Positions 36,459 to 46,888 of a stretch of 64,000 nt of DNA are shown one piece after another. How positions within the stretch are numbered: position 1 is the first letter of the stretch; every line of letters starts with the position of its first letter. The notes beneath the pieces were generated by a model, which was not told where the DNA came from, did no database searches, and was given only the letters and a program-made list of their open reading frames with translations. Source of the stretch: Prescottella defluvii (GTDB taxonomy: Bacteria; Actinomycetota; Actinomycetes; Mycobacteriales; Mycobacteriaceae); contig CP121458.1 in NCBI GenBank assembly GCA_029690005.1, positions 4,855,872-4,919,871 of the forward strand, given 5' to 3'. Position numbers and translations under genes: made by a program.

Positions 36459-37865
36459 ATGAGCGACAGCAGCGATCCGCAGTTCCGTATCGAACACGAC
36501 ACGATGGGCGAGGTTCGGGTCCCGGTCGACGCGCTGTGGCGCGCGCAGACGCAGCGTGCCGTCGAGAACTTCCCCATTTCGGGCCGGGGCCTCGAGCGCA
36601 CGCAGATCCGCGCGATGGGCCTGCTGAAAGCGGCCTGCGCACAGGTCAACAAAGATCTCGGCTTGCTCGCGCCGGAGAAGGCCCACGCGATCATCGCCGC
36701 CGCGAACGAGATCGCGGACGGCCGCCACGACGACCAGTTCCCGATCGACGTGTTCCAGACCGGTTCGGGCACCAGTTCGAACATGAACACCAACGAGGTC
36801 ATCGCGAGCCTCGCCGCGAAGGCCGGCATGAGCGTGCACCCCAACGACGACGTCAACATGTCGCAGTCGTCGAACGACACCTTTCCGACGGCCACGCACG
36901 TCGCCGCGACCGAGGCCGCCGTCAAGGATCTCGTACCCGCTCTCGACCACCTGCGACTCGCCCTGCTCGACAAGGCGGCCCAATGGCGGACGGTGGTGAA
37001 GTCCGGACGCACGCACCTGATGGACGCGGTCCCGATAACGCTCGGGCAGGAGTTCGGCGGCTACGCCCACCAGATCGAGGCGGGCATGGAGCGGGTCATG
37101 GCAACACTGCCGCGACTCGGCGAACTACCCATCGGCGGCACCGCGGTCGGTACGGGCCTCAACGCGCCCGACGACTTCGGTCCCCGCGTGGTCGCGGAAC
37201 TGGTGCGCGCCACCGGCCTCGACGCCCTGACCCCGCCCGCAATCACTTCGAGGCGCAGGCCGCCCGGGACGGCCTGGTGGAGGCGTCGGGCGCGCTGCGC
37301 ACGGTCGCGGTCTCGCTGACCAAGATCGCCAACGACATCCGGTGGATGGGTTCCGGTCCGCTGACCGGCCTCGGGGAGATCCAGCTGCCGGACCTCCAGC
37401 CGGGGAGCTCGATCATGCCCGGCAAGGTCAATCCCGTTCTGCCCGAGGCGGTCACACAGGTCGCAGCCCAGGTGGTCGGCAACGACGCGGCCGTCGCGTG
37501 GGGCGGCGCCGGGGCGCGTTCGAGCTCAACGTCTACATCCCGGTGTTGGCCCGCAACCTCCTCGAGTCGTTCCGCCTGCTGGCCAACGTCTCTGACTGTT
37601 CGCCGACCGCTGCATCGTGGGACTCGAGGCGAACGAGAAGCATCTGCGCACACTGGCCCAGTCGTCGCCGTCGATCGTCACGCCGCTGAATTCGGCGATC
37701 GGCTACGAGGAGGCGGCGGCAGTCGCCAAGCAGGCGTTGAAGGAGAAGAAGACGATTCGGCAGACGGTGATCGACCGCGGGCTGATCGGCGACGGCCTCA
37801 CCGAGGCTGAACTGGATCGACGTCTCGACGTGCTGGCGATGACGAAGGTCGACCGGGACGAGTAG
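36459..37865 (+). CDS. fumC: Class II fumarate hydratase FumC, three or more frameshifts
   Basis: TCA-cycle enzyme converting fumarate to L-malate, about 470 residues, homotetramer. Blocks seen: FRIEHDTMGEVRVP, FQTGSGTSSNMNTNEVIA, VNMSQSSNDTFPTATHVA, SGRTHLMDAVPITLGQEFGG and the catalytic loop GSSIMPGKVNPVLPEA. The frame changes near 37240, 37510 and 37590, but the family sequence continues across them to LDVLAMTKVDRDE. Starts at ATG 36459, 25 bases after the glpX terminator. Confidence 0.94.
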
Positions 37866-37879
37866 TCAAGGAGGACATA

Positions 37880-38293
37880 GTGAACGCGAACGCAGCGCCG
37901 ACCGCCGTGCAGGTGGTGGAGGACTTCTTCGCCGCGCTCGGCGACATGGACGTCGACCGGGCCGTCGAGTACCTCGATCCTGATGTCGTGTGGCAGAACA
38001 CCACCCTACCGACACTGCGGGGGCTGCCCGCGGTGCGACGGGCGCTCGCGTTCGCGAACCGGCCGTCGATCAGGTTCGGGGCAGAGATGCAAAACATCGC
38101 GAGCGACGGTACGACGGTGCTCACCGAACGGTTCGACACGCTGTTCGTCGGCCCGCTGCGCTCGACGTTCTGGGTGTGCGGAACGTTCGAACTGCACGAC
38201 GGCCGAATAACGGTGTGGCGGGACCGTTTCAGCTGGGGCAACGTCGCCGTCGGCACGGTCCGGGCGACGGCCCGCTCCCTGCTTCGCCGGTAA
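37880..38293 (+). CDS. Limonene-1,2-epoxide hydrolase-like (SnoaL-fold) protein
   Basis: 137 residues, intact, with AAGGAGG before GTG 37880. It has the cone-shaped NTF2-like fold of limonene epoxide hydrolase and keeps the catalytic pattern Arg-x-Asp (ERFDTL) and Trp-x-Asp (VWRDRF), plus an Asn in VVWQNTT where the enzyme has Tyr-x-Asn. The Tyr that helps hold the water is thus Trp here. Likely an epoxide hydrolase or a relative acting on lipid or steroid epoxides; specificity unknown. It follows fumC by 14 bases, so may be cotranscribed. Confidence 0.72.
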   Translation: MNANAAPTAVQVVEDFFAALGDMDVDRAVEYLDPDVVWQNTTLPTLRGLPAVRRALAFANRPSIRFGAEMQNIASDGTTVLTERFDTLFVGPLRSTFWVCGTFELHDGRITVWRDRFSWGNVAVGTVRATARSLLRR

Positions 38294-38369
38294 CGCCTCG
38301 AGTCCGGCCGCCGAGCGGCGCCGAGCACACGGGGTCGGCGCCGCAACCGACCTAGTAGGCTCCCGCTGA

Positions 38370-38392
38370 GCGGTACAGGCGAGATGTACCGC
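38370..38392. promoter_or_regulatory. 23-bp perfect palindrome in the CMD promoter
   Basis: GCGGTACA-GGCGAGA-TGTACCGC, perfect 8-bp arms. It lies just after a -10-like TAGGCT (38356-38361), where a bound repressor would block initiation of the gene at 38419. The regulator is not identified. Confidence 0.65.
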
Positions 38393-38418
38393 CTGACCCG
38401 CACAGGAAGCCGATCGCG

Positions 38419-38829
38419 ATGACCGAGCACCAGAACACCTCCCCCGCATTCCAGGCCGGACTCGACGTCCGCACCGAGGTGATGGGCGCGGACTTCGTCG
38501 AGCGGGCGTTCGATCGCACCCGTGGCACCGACTCCGAGGACATCCAGGAGTTCATCACCGAGCACGTGTGGGGATCGGTGTGGACGCGCCCGGGCCTGGA
38601 CCGCCGCAGCCGCAGCCTGCTCAACCTCGGCATGCTCATCGCGCTACGCGCCGAGAACGAACTGCGCGGCCACGTGCGCGGCGCCCTGCGGAACGGGTTG
38701 ACCCGCACGGAGATCGTCGAGGCGGTCATCCACGCGAGCGCGTACTGCGGGGCGCCTGCCGGGCTCGCCGCGATGCGCGTGGTGCAGGAGGTCCTGGAGG
38801 CCGAACTGGGTCCGCTCAGCGACGACTGA
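38419..38829 (+). CDS. Carboxymuconolactone decarboxylase (PcaC-like) protein
   Basis: 136 residues, intact. The helical core VWTRPGLDRRSRSLLNLGML, IALRAENELRGHVRGALRNG and ASAYCGAPAGLAAMRV matches the PcaC subgroup of CMD proteins, with His in RGHVRG. PcaC decarboxylates gamma-carboxymuconolactone in protocatechuate catabolism, but no other pca genes are present, so the substrate may differ. Regulated presumably by the palindrome at 38370. The 3' end overlaps the convergent kstD by 14 bp. Confidence 0.8.
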   Translation: MTEHQNTSPAFQAGLDVRTEVMGADFVERAFDRTRGTDSEDIQEFITEHVWGSVWTRPGLDRRSRSLLNLGMLIALRAENELRGHVRGALRNGLTRTEIVEAVIHASAYCGAPAGLAAMRVVQEVLEAELGPLSDD

Positions 38830-40520
38830 GCGGCTCGCCCGCCTTGTCCGCTATGTCCAGCGCCGCAAGGTAACCGAAGACCAGCGCGGGTCCGATCGTG
38901 GCACCCGGACCGGCGTAGGTGTGGCCCATGACGGGCGCGCTGGTGTTGCCCGCCGCGTAGAGTCCGTCGATCACCGAACCGTCCTCACGCAGCGCTCGTC
39001 CGGCGACGTCGGTGACGATGCCGCCCTTGGTGCCGAGGTCGCCGGGCACCATCTGCGCGGCGTAGAACGGCGCCTTGGCCAGTTCGCCCAGGCTCGGATT
39101 GGGCTTGTTGGTGATGTCGCCGTAGTAGTGCTCGTACTTGCTCTCACCGCGATGGAAGTCGTCGTCGACGCCCGCGCGCGCGAATCCGTTGAACCGCTGG
39201 ACCGTCGCGGCGAGCTTGTCGGCGGGCACGCCGATCTTCTCGGCGAGCGCCTCCACGGTCGACGCCTTGACGATCGCCCCGCTCTTCGAGCCACTTGCGG
39301 GGCAGCGGGGCCCGGGCGGTGACACCGGCGAACAGGTAGCGGTCGCGGTAGGTCTGGTCGAAGATCAGCCAGCACGGCAGGTTCTCGCCGGGGCCGTCGC
39401 CCTGCCCGAACTCGCCGCCGTACATGCGGTGGGTCGCCTCGACGTAGGGCAGCGACTCGTTCATGAAGCGCTCGCCACGGTCGTTGACCATCAGGCTGCG
39501 CGGTAGCGACCGCTCGGCGAGCGCGAACCACGGGCCCTTGGGCAGCGGGATGGACGGCGCCCACCACGCGTCGCCCATGAAATCGATTGCGGCACCCACC
39601 TTCAGACCGGCGTTGATACCGTCACCGGTGTTCGACGGCGCACCGATCGTCCAGTCAGCACCGATGGGTGCGCGCTGGTACTTCTTGCGCATCTCGTCGT
39701 TGGCGTCGAACCCGCCGCAGGCGAGGATGACGCCGTACTCGGCGCGGAGCGTGCGCTTGGCCCCGCCGGATTCGACGACGACGCCGGTCACGCGCCCGTT
39801 CTCCACCACCAGGTCGACCAGACCGGTGTTCAGCCGCAACGGGATGCCCGCCTGCCGCACACCGAGCAGCAGTTCGGCCATGAGCGCGGCGCCCATACCG
39901 ATGAGCTTGCGGTGCCGCGCCTTGGCGACGAACGTGCGCAGGCCGACGCGGGCCATGCGGACCGGTCCCCGCCAGTGCCGCAACCCGGTACTGAGCCAGC
40001 GGTAATCCGATTGCTTCACAACGACGTTCAGCGGAGCCTTGCTGTACGCCGGATGTAACGTGGCGAGATCGTCACCGAGCGCACGGGCGTCGAACGGCTT
40101 GGGCTCACACGACCGTCCCGTGGACAGGCCGCCCGGCGCCTCCGGGTAGTAGTCGGAGTAGTTCTTGACCCACTCGAGGTTCAGCGGCGAGTTGTCGATG
40201 AGGAACTGCAGCGCCTCGGGGCCGCGGTCGATGTACGTGTCGATCCGCGCCGGGTCGACGCCGGGGCCGATGATGCTGTGCAGGTAGCGGCGTGCGGCCT
40301 CGACGTCGTCGGCCGGCGCGTCCCGCTTCAGCACCGAATTACCGGGGATCCAGACGCCGCCACCGGAGCGCGACGTCGAACCGCCCCAGTACTGCGACTT
40401 CTCGACGATGACGGTCTTCAACCCGTGTGTGGCGGCCGTGATCGCCGCCGCCATGCCGGCACCGCCGGCACCCACCACGACGACGTCGAAACGCTCGTCC
40501 GATTCGGAATTCCCTGCCAT
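38816..40520 (-). CDS. kstD: 3-ketosteroid-delta1-dehydrogenase KstD, one frameshift
   Basis: FAD enzyme that introduces the C1-C2 double bond in ring A of 3-ketosteroids. About 567 residues. FAD-binding VVVVGAGGAGMAAAITAA at the N-terminus, GGSTSRSGGGVWIPGN, and near the C-terminus MGHTYAGPGATIGPAL, which holds the Tyr and Gly that correspond to the catalytic/oxyanion residues of rhodococcal KstD. A frameshift near 39297 (PRKWL|...SGAIVKAS) is the only interruption. A KstR-type operator lies 42 bp before ATG 40520, consistent with induction by cholesterol or steroids. Confidence 0.9.
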
Positions 40521-40561
40521 AACCACCCCTCGGTGCGCATTGGAAAGTGATGCACCAAATT

Positions 40562-40575
40562 TAGAACACGTTTCA
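40562..40575. promoter_or_regulatory. KstR-type operator upstream of kstD
   Basis: TAGAACACGTTTCA fits the KstR consensus TnnAACnnGTTnnA at every fixed position. KstR is the TetR-family repressor of cholesterol catabolism in mycobacteria and rhodococci. It sits between the kstD start and its upstream region, where repression would work. Confidence 0.75.
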
Positions 40576-40714
40576 GTATTGAACAACGATTTGGGACTTG
40601 GACTGCCAGTGAACAGGAGAAACGGCGCGGTCGGTCCGCGAATGTCGACAGGTATTCCTTCCAGTAAGTCGCACGGCCGGTGCCGCAGATGCGCCCTCGC
40701 CGCCGATCCTCGTG

Positions 40715-41553
40715 TCACGCACGGGTCGTTCCCAGGAAGTGCGCGATCGCCGCCGTCAACTGCTCGGGCTGATCCTCGGCCAGCAGGGTGTAGCTGTCGC
40801 CGATCTCGACGAGGCGAGCATCCGGAAACAGCTCCGCGAGAAGACGTCCGTGTGCGCGCGGCATCATCCGGTCCTCGGTCGCCCAGACGATCAGAACGGG
40901 GCCGGTGAACTCCGCCGACCGAGCCGCGATGTCGCGCAATTCGGCCCGCCTAGGAACCGACACCACGTACTTCGCGAGGTCCCGTCGGATGTTCCGGTCG
41001 GCCGTGGCCGGACGGAACCAGGCGTCCATCACGGCCTTCGGCACGGGACGCTTGCTCATCCACCCCCACATGGCGGGTCCCCGCCGACCCAGCCGGGTAC
41101 CGAGCACTGCCATCACGGCGCGCAGCCCGCCGGGAATCCGGGCGGCGGCCACGATCGTCCGTGCCGGCCGGGCGGATAGTTGTCGAAGGCCTCGCAGGAA
41201 GTAAGCACGAGACGGCTCACCCGCTCGGGGTCGCCGACGCCGATGAAGATCTGAGCTCCGCCCCAGTCGTTCTGGATCAACGTGACATCGCTGAGGTCGA
41301 GCTTCTGCAGGAACTCCCCGAGGAGCATCGCCAGCCCGACCAGGGAAAGGTCTGCTTCGGGGTTCATCGGTCTCCGATGTCCACCCAACGGCCAAGTGGG
41401 AACTACACATCGGTAGTCGTCGCGCAGTGTACCGACCACGTGCCGCCACGCCGAGCCGTCCATGAGGAGGCCGTGGATGAACACCAGGACGGGGCCGTCG
41501 CCACCCGTGTCCTCGTATTCGATCGGTCCTGCCGAGAGTTCCACGTCGAGCAT
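40715..41553 (-). CDS. Alpha/beta-hydrolase fold protein, one frameshift
   Basis: About 280 residues. The oxyanion HG motif is VLVFIHGLLMDGSAW; the nucleophile region is VTLIQNDWGGAQI, where Asp replaces the usual Ser (N-D-W-G-G), as in haloalkane dehalogenases and epoxide hydrolases; the later acid and histidine lie in VWATEDRMMP and the C-terminal region (the usual His is not obvious at GDSYTLLAEDQP, where Tyr occupies the expected place). A frameshift near 41168 restores the cap domain. Possibly an epoxide hydrolase or dehalogenase, or inactive. ATG 41553 is chosen; 41583 is an alternative. Divergent from the membrane protein at 42008. Confidence 0.72.
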
Positions 41554-42007
41554 GTCCGGTGGCCCCTCTCGTCGCCCCCGCATTCCGAATACCCATCAGT
41601 TTTGCCGGACAGCACCACCTGTCACGCGCTTTTAGCAAGACCTAACTGCTCCGCGATACGCGCCGAGGGTGAAATCCCGGGATGAAATGTCACCTTCGGC
41701 GGTTTTCGAATCGCCGCGGACGCTCCTGGCGGATAGCGTCACAGGCGCTGCTTGTCCTCTGTCAAAGCAGTGTCGAGCACTCGCCCATCCCCCGACGCGG
41801 GCGAGCGCTCAGCCGCCGGGCGGTGGGTTCGGTCACGCCGGTTGAACGCCACCGCCCGGCACTCCTCCCCTCGGAGTGCCGGGCTGGCGACTGGATCCAA
41901 CTGCACCCACCCCCGTCGGTCATCACAAATACACTTCTCGCCAGACAAACCGGCCTGTTTCCACTCCATTCACGTTGCCCACTCCGGGGCGCGAAGGGGA
42001 GGAATTG
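41554..42007. other. Intergenic region with an orphan hairpin
   Basis: No convincing coding sequence on either strand. It holds a perfect 11-bp stem-loop at 41855-41883 and, at the right end, the SD AGGGGAGG for the gene at 42008. A promoter for the hydrolase at 41553 should lie at the left end. Confidence 0.4.
41855..41883. terminator. Orphan terminator-like hairpin
   Basis: CCCGGCACTCC and GGAGTGCCGGG, perfect 11-bp stem, 7-base loop. No gene is seen ending upstream on either strand, so a non-coding transcript or attenuator is possible. Confidence 0.5.
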
Positions 42008-42402
42008 ATGGATACGGCCGCTGTCGAGCGCGTTTCGTTGACGCCCGCAGTAGTTCGGACACCTGCATTCATCGCCAGTTCCGTCTTTGCTGCAGCGGTA
42101 GTTGTCGGCGCATTGGGAACTTGGGCATCGGTACTCGGCGGACAGGCGTCGTTCTCCGGAACGTCGACACCAGACGGCAAGATTGTTCTTACGGTCGGCG
42201 CGGTGCCCCTCGTGATGCCGATCGTTCAATCAGTTGTGCAGAGAGCGTGGCCGGCGTCCGTCGCGGCAGTGGGCGGCCTGGTCGCCTGCGCCACCGCCGC
42301 ACTCGACCTGACATTCTTGGCCGATCACGTCGGTGTCACTGACGATCTGGTGTCGGGGCCGGTGTGCTCGTCGCGATCGGTCTAGCCGAACTCTTCTACT
42401 AG
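42008..42402 (+). CDS. Four-helix membrane protein, one frameshift
   Basis: About 131 residues with four hydrophobic helices: FIASSVFAAAVVVGALGTWA, VLTVGAVPLVMPIVQSVV, SVAAVGGLVACATAALDLTF and, after a frameshift near 42360, AGVLVAIGLAELFY with TAG at 42402. SD GGGGAGGAATTG precedes ATG 42008. No family recognised. Followed by a strong hairpin. Confidence 0.6.
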
Positions 42403-42441
42403 CACCCAATTCGTATCTGCAGCAGATACTTCCGTCAGCGC

Positions 42442-42476
42442 CCGGAGGCCGCGAGTACGTCGTTCGCGGCCTCCGG
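42442..42476. terminator. Bidirectional terminator hairpin
   Basis: CCGGAGGCCGCGA/TCGCGGCCTCCGG, perfect 13-bp stem with a 9-base loop, between the convergent membrane protein and phoH2 genes. Confidence 0.85.
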
Positions 42477-42513
42477 ACGAAACGGGATCGCACTCAACCC
42501 ATTATTCGCAGGA

Positions 42514-43825
42514 TCAGGCGTTGGGCCCGAACTCCTCCAGCATCTCGGTCACGAGGGCCGCGATGGGCGACCGCTCGCTACGAGTGAGGGTGATGTGCGC
42601 GAAGAGCGGGTGCCCCTTGAGCTTCTCGATGACGGCGGCAACACCGTCGTGCCGGCCGACTCGCAGATTGTCGCGCTGGGCGACGTCGTGCGTGAGCACC
42701 ACCCGAGATCCGGCGCCCAGGCGGGACAGCACGGTCAGCAGCACGTTGCGTTCGAGGGACTGCGCCTCGTCGACGATCACGAACGAGTCGTGCAGCGAGC
42801 GGCCTCGAATGTGTGTGAGCGGCAACACTTCCAGCATGCCACGGCTCATCACCTCGTCCATCACCTCGGGGCTCGCGAGGCCGTCGAGGGTGTCGAAGAC
42901 GGCCTGCGCCCACGGCTCCATCTTCTCACTCTCGCTGCCCGGCAGATAGCCGAGTTCCTGACCGCCCACCGCGTAGAGCGGCCGGAACACGACGACCTTG
43001 CGGTGGCTGCGACGCTCGAGCACCGCCCTCGAGCCCGGCAGTGAGCGCGAGGGCTGACTTTCCGGTGCCGGCCTTGCCGCCGAGCGAGACGATCCCGATG
43101 CTCTCGTCGAGAAGCAGATCCAACGCCACCCGCTGCTCAGCGGACCGGCCGTGCAGACCGAACGCCTCCCGCTCGCCCCGCACCAACTGGACCCGCTTGT
43201 CCGCGGTGACCCGGCCCAGCGCACTCGAGGTGCCGCCCAGCAACCGGATACCCGTGTGGCACGGCAACTCCCGAGCCTCGTCGAGGTCGACGGAACCCTC
43301 CGAGAAGAGCTGGTCGATGACCCGGACGCGACGTCCAGTTCGGTCATGCCGGTCCAGCCCGACGGGACGACGTCGTGGGCGCGGAACTCGTCGGCGGGCA
43401 GGCCGACCGCACCGGCCTTGACCCGCAACGGAATGTCCTTGCTCACCAGGACGACGTCCTTGCCCTCGGCCGCGAGATTGAGTGCGCAGGCGAGGATCCG
43501 GGAATCGTTGCTGTCGGTGCGGAATCCGACCGGGAGCACCGAGGGGTCGGTGTGATTGAGCTCCACCTGGAGGGTGCCGTTCTCCGAGCCGATCGGCACG
43601 GGGCGGTCGAGGCGACCGTACTCGAGACGGAGATCGTCGAGCATCCGCAGCGCTTCGCGGGCGAACCATCCCAGCTCGTGATGGTGACGCTTGTCCTTCG
43701 AGTTCGCTGATCACGACCAGCGGTAGGACCACCTCGTGTTCGGCGAAGCGGGTGACGGCCCACGGGTCCGAGAGCAGGACCGAGGTGTCGAGGACGTAGG
43801 TGCGGACGGAGCTGATTGCGGTCAC
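42514..43825 (-). CDS. PhoH2: PIN RNase fused to PhoH-like ATPase, frameshifts
   Basis: About 437 residues. N-terminal PIN domain (TYVLDTSVLLSDPWAVTRF with the first acidic residue, ISELEGQ, and DSNDSRILACALNLA), then a PhoH P-loop ATPase with Walker A SLGGKAGTGKSALAL, Walker B FVIVDEAQSLERN and LTHDVAQRDNLRVGRHDGV. Mycobacterial PhoH2 is an RNA helicase/ribonuclease; the same domain order supports that here. Frame changes near 43690, 43340 and 43035. GTG 43825 follows AGGAG. The neighbourhood (glyA next door) matches Rv1093-Rv1095. Confidence 0.88.
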
Positions 43826-44076
43826 GTGAGGCTCCTCGTGTCTGCGTGGCACCCGCGCAGACCAGTTCGCTGGACCGGTCCGAACCCGATGCGTCAATCG
43901 ACACGAGGGCCGGGTGCCGGCCCCCTCGCACTGAACAGATCAGCCACGATCAGGACCTCCCGTACAGACGGCTTCACCTGCTGCCTGTTATCCCGGGACG
44001 CTACGCCAGCAGACCGATCGCCCGGCACACGGACACGCCGTGTCGAGTGAACGCAGCGTTAAGCCTTTTCTCGCAA

Positions 44077-44119
44077 CGACGACGGCCCGCACTCCTCTCG
44101 GGAGTGCGGGCCGTCGTCG
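44077..44119. terminator. Terminator downstream of glyA
   Basis: A perfect 19-bp stem CGACGACGGCCCGCACTCC with its complement and a 5-base loop, 11 bases after the glyA stop; on the minus strand it is followed by GTTGCGAGAAAAGG, so there is no U-run. One of the strongest stems in the window. Confidence 0.85.
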
Positions 44120-44130
44120 AATCCGAAGGA

Positions 44131-45440
44131 TCAGGCCTTGGGCAGCAGGCCCCAGTTCTCCAGGCCGTCGTACAGCGGGAAGTCCTGCGCCAGCTTCGAC
44201 ACCCGCGCCCGCAGCGCCGGCACGTCCGCGTCGGCGCCGCCCGCGAGCGCGGTCGCGATGATGTCGGCGACCTCGGTGAACTCCGCCTCACCGAAACCAC
44301 GCGTCGCCAGCGCCGGCGTCCCGATCCGCAGACCCGACGGGTTCATCGGCGGACGCGGATCGAACGGCACCGCGTTGCGGTTGACGGTGATGCCGATCTC
44401 GTGCAGCAGATCCTCGCCCTGCTGACCGTCGAGCTGCGAGTGCCGCAGATCGACCAGCACCAGGTGCACGTCGGTGCCGCCGGTGAGCACCGAGATGCCG
44501 TTGCCCGCGACGTCCGCGCCACCGAGACGCTCCGCGAGGATCCTCGAACCCGCGAGGGTGCGCTCCTGACGCGCCTTGAACTCGTCGGTGCCGGCGATCT
44601 TCATCGCGACGGCCTTCGCGGCGATCGCGTGCATCAGCGGCCCACCCTGCTGGCCCGGGAACACCGACGAGTTGAGCTTCTTCGCCCACTCCTTCTTCGC
44701 CAGGATCATGCCCGAACGCGGACCGCCGAGGGTCTTGTGGACGGTGGTGGAGACCACGTCGGCGTGCGGGACCGGCGACGGGTGCAGACCCGCGGCGACC
44801 AGACCGGCGAAGTGCGCCATGTCGACCCACAACTTCGCGCCGATCTCGTCGGCGATCGACCGGAACGCCGCGAAATCCAGATGCCGCGGGTACGCGGACC
44901 AGCCGGCGATCAGCACCTGCGGGCGCTCACGCAGCGCGGTCTCGCGGACCTGGTCCATGTCGACGACGTGGGTGTCCTCCCGGACCCGTACGAGGCGACC
45001 TCGTACAACTTGCCGGAGAAGTTCAGCTTCATCCCGTGGGTGAGGTGCCCGCCGTGCGCGAGGTCCATGCCCATCAGCTTCTCGCCCGGGTTCATCAACG
45101 CCATCAGCACCGCGGCGTTGGCCTGCGCACCCGCGTGCGGCTGCACGTTCGCGAACTCCGCGCCGAAGACCTCCTTCGCGCGGTTACGGGCCAGATCCTC
45201 GACCACGTCGACGTACTCGCAGCCGCCGTAGTAACGGCGACCCGGGTAGCCCTCGGCGTACTTGTTGGTCAACACACTGCCCTGGGCCTCGAGCACCGCG
45301 CGGGGAACGAAGTTCTCCGACGCGATCATCTCCAGGGTGTCACGCTGACGCGACAACTCACCCGCCATCGCGGCAGCGACCTCGGGGTCCAGTTGGGCGA
45401 GGGACGCGGTGTTCACGTCGGTGGCAGGCACAGCAGTCAT
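44131..45440 (-). CDS. glyA: Serine hydroxymethyltransferase GlyA, one frameshift
   Basis: PLP enzyme interconverting serine and glycine with tetrahydrofolate, the main source of one-carbon units. About 436 residues. LEMIASENFVPRAVLEAQGS, NKYAEGYPGRRYYGGCEYVD, AHGGHLTHGMKLNFSGKLY and the PLP lysine in STTVHKTLGGPRSGMILA are all present. A frameshift near 44980 (VASYG|REDTHVV) is clearly an error in an essential gene. ATG 45440 preceded by CTGGAGA. Confidence 0.95.
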
Positions 45441-45498
45441 CAGCGAATCTCCAGGCTGGATTGCGGAAGTATCCCCCTCAGTCTAAGGAACGGGGTTG

Positions 45499-46728
45499 TC
45501 AGATCCCCAACGCGGCTCCGCCGCCGCTCGTCACCTCGTCGCGCAGCGCCCCCGGAGTGAGCGGTTCGTCGAGCAGTCGACGGAACCGCTCGGACCGTTG
45601 CGGGCCCACCGGAACCTGCGCCAGCCAGCCGCCGAGAAGCCGGTAGCCCTCGACGTACGTGCTGATGTACGCCCGCCACAGCGGCGACGACAGGAACCGC
45701 AGGCTCTGCTTGGCCCGCTCGGGGCTCGACAGGCTCCAGCGCTGCAGGAACGCCTGGACGTCGTCGACACTCGCCCGACGGTCGTGCAGCAGCAGCGCGG
45801 CGTCCTGCCGGACGCCGAGCAGTCCGCTCGACGCCGCCGACAGCTCCTCGGCCCGGTCCCCGTCGAACCGCAGGCCCAGGTCGGCGTAGACCTCCTGCGC
45901 CCAGGCACCCCACCCCGGACCGACGATCGATTCGAGTGCCAGGTCCGCGAGTCCCTCGGCCATGAGGCACTGCGGGGTGTTGACGACGAACAGCGTCTGC
46001 TCGAGCTGCCCGGTCCCGACGAGACCCGCCTCCTTGCGGCAGTGCTCGGTGTGGTGCCCGGGGTAGGACTCGTGCGCGATCAGTCGCGGCAGGTTCGACA
46101 TGTGCTGGTCGAGGTCGGAGTTGATCGCGACGGTGGACCGGTACCCGCCGAGGTAGTAGTTGAACCCGGACCACGGCTTGTCGCCGACCACCTCGTACTC
46201 GACCCGCTCGGTCTCCGGCAGCGCGTATTCGGCACGCACACGGTCCCGCAGCGCGCTGTTGAACGCCTCGACGCAGTCCTGCAGCCGCTCCGGCGGGATG
46301 CGGTCGGCGACCCGGTGCGCCTCCATACGCTCGGCGAGCGTGCCCGGGCCGGGAAGCACGGCGTCCATCCGGCGGTGGGCGTCGCGGTACTCGCCCTCGT
46401 CGCCCGGTTCGATCCGCACGTCGAAGTACGCCGCCACCTCGTCGACGAAACCGATGTCGTCGCCCGCGAACTTGCGGGCCGAGCACTCGAGAGCGGTCAG
46501 GTGCGCGTCGAGGAAACGCGTCCGCTCCCCCGACAGCCCGGCGGATGCGAGATCCGCACGCAGCGCACGGGCGTCGGCGACGAGCCGGCGCGGATCGGGC
46601 CGCGACTCGTTCTCCACCTGCCGCCGCAGGGCGGGGTCACCGGTGTAGGCGTCGACGAAGCCCTCTTCGAGGCGGTCGAAACGCAGACCCAGCAGGAGGT
46701 AGTCACGTACCAATGCGTCCGGTTCCAT
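45499..46728 (-). CDS. DUF885-family metalloprotease-like protein
   Basis: 409 residues, intact. DUF885 proteins resemble gluzincin peptidases; the presumed zinc site here is HESYPGHHTEH, with a downstream glutamate in AEGLADLALE. The rest is mainly helical, including RLEEGFVDAYTGD at the start. No signal peptide, so cytoplasmic. Substrate unknown. Upstream of glyA on the same strand, 58 bp apart, and divergent from coaA. Confidence 0.82.
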   Translation of the reverse strand: MEPDALVRDYLLLGLRFDRLEEGFVDAYTGDPALRRQVENESRPDPRRLVADARALRADLASAGLSGERTRFLDAHLTALECSARKFAGDDIGFVDEVAAYFDVRIEPGDEGEYRDAHRRMDAVLPGPGTLAERMEAHRVADRIPPERLQDCVEAFNSALRDRVRAEYALPETERVEYEVVGDKPWSGFNYYLGGYRSTVAINSDLDQHMSNLPRLIAHESYPGHHTEHCRKEAGLVGTGQLEQTLFVVNTPQCLMAEGLADLALESIVGPGWGAWAQEVYADLGLRFDGDRAEELSAASSGLLGVRQDAALLLHDRRASVDDVQAFLQRWSLSSPERAKQSLRFLSSPLWRAYISTYVEGYRLLGGWLAQVPVGPQRSERFRRLLDEPLTPGALRDEVTSGGGAALGI

Positions 46729-46888
46729 GTCCGGGACAGTAGTCCTTTACCTGTGGTTTCAGTCGAGAGGCGGACCCGGCGCACCGCTCCCGTGTGGCTG
46801 CGAGCACAATTTGCCTCATGCACCTGCCTCCCCTCAGCACGCGCATGCACCGATCGCAGTCGAAGCCGCTCTCCCGGAAGGTGCTCCG

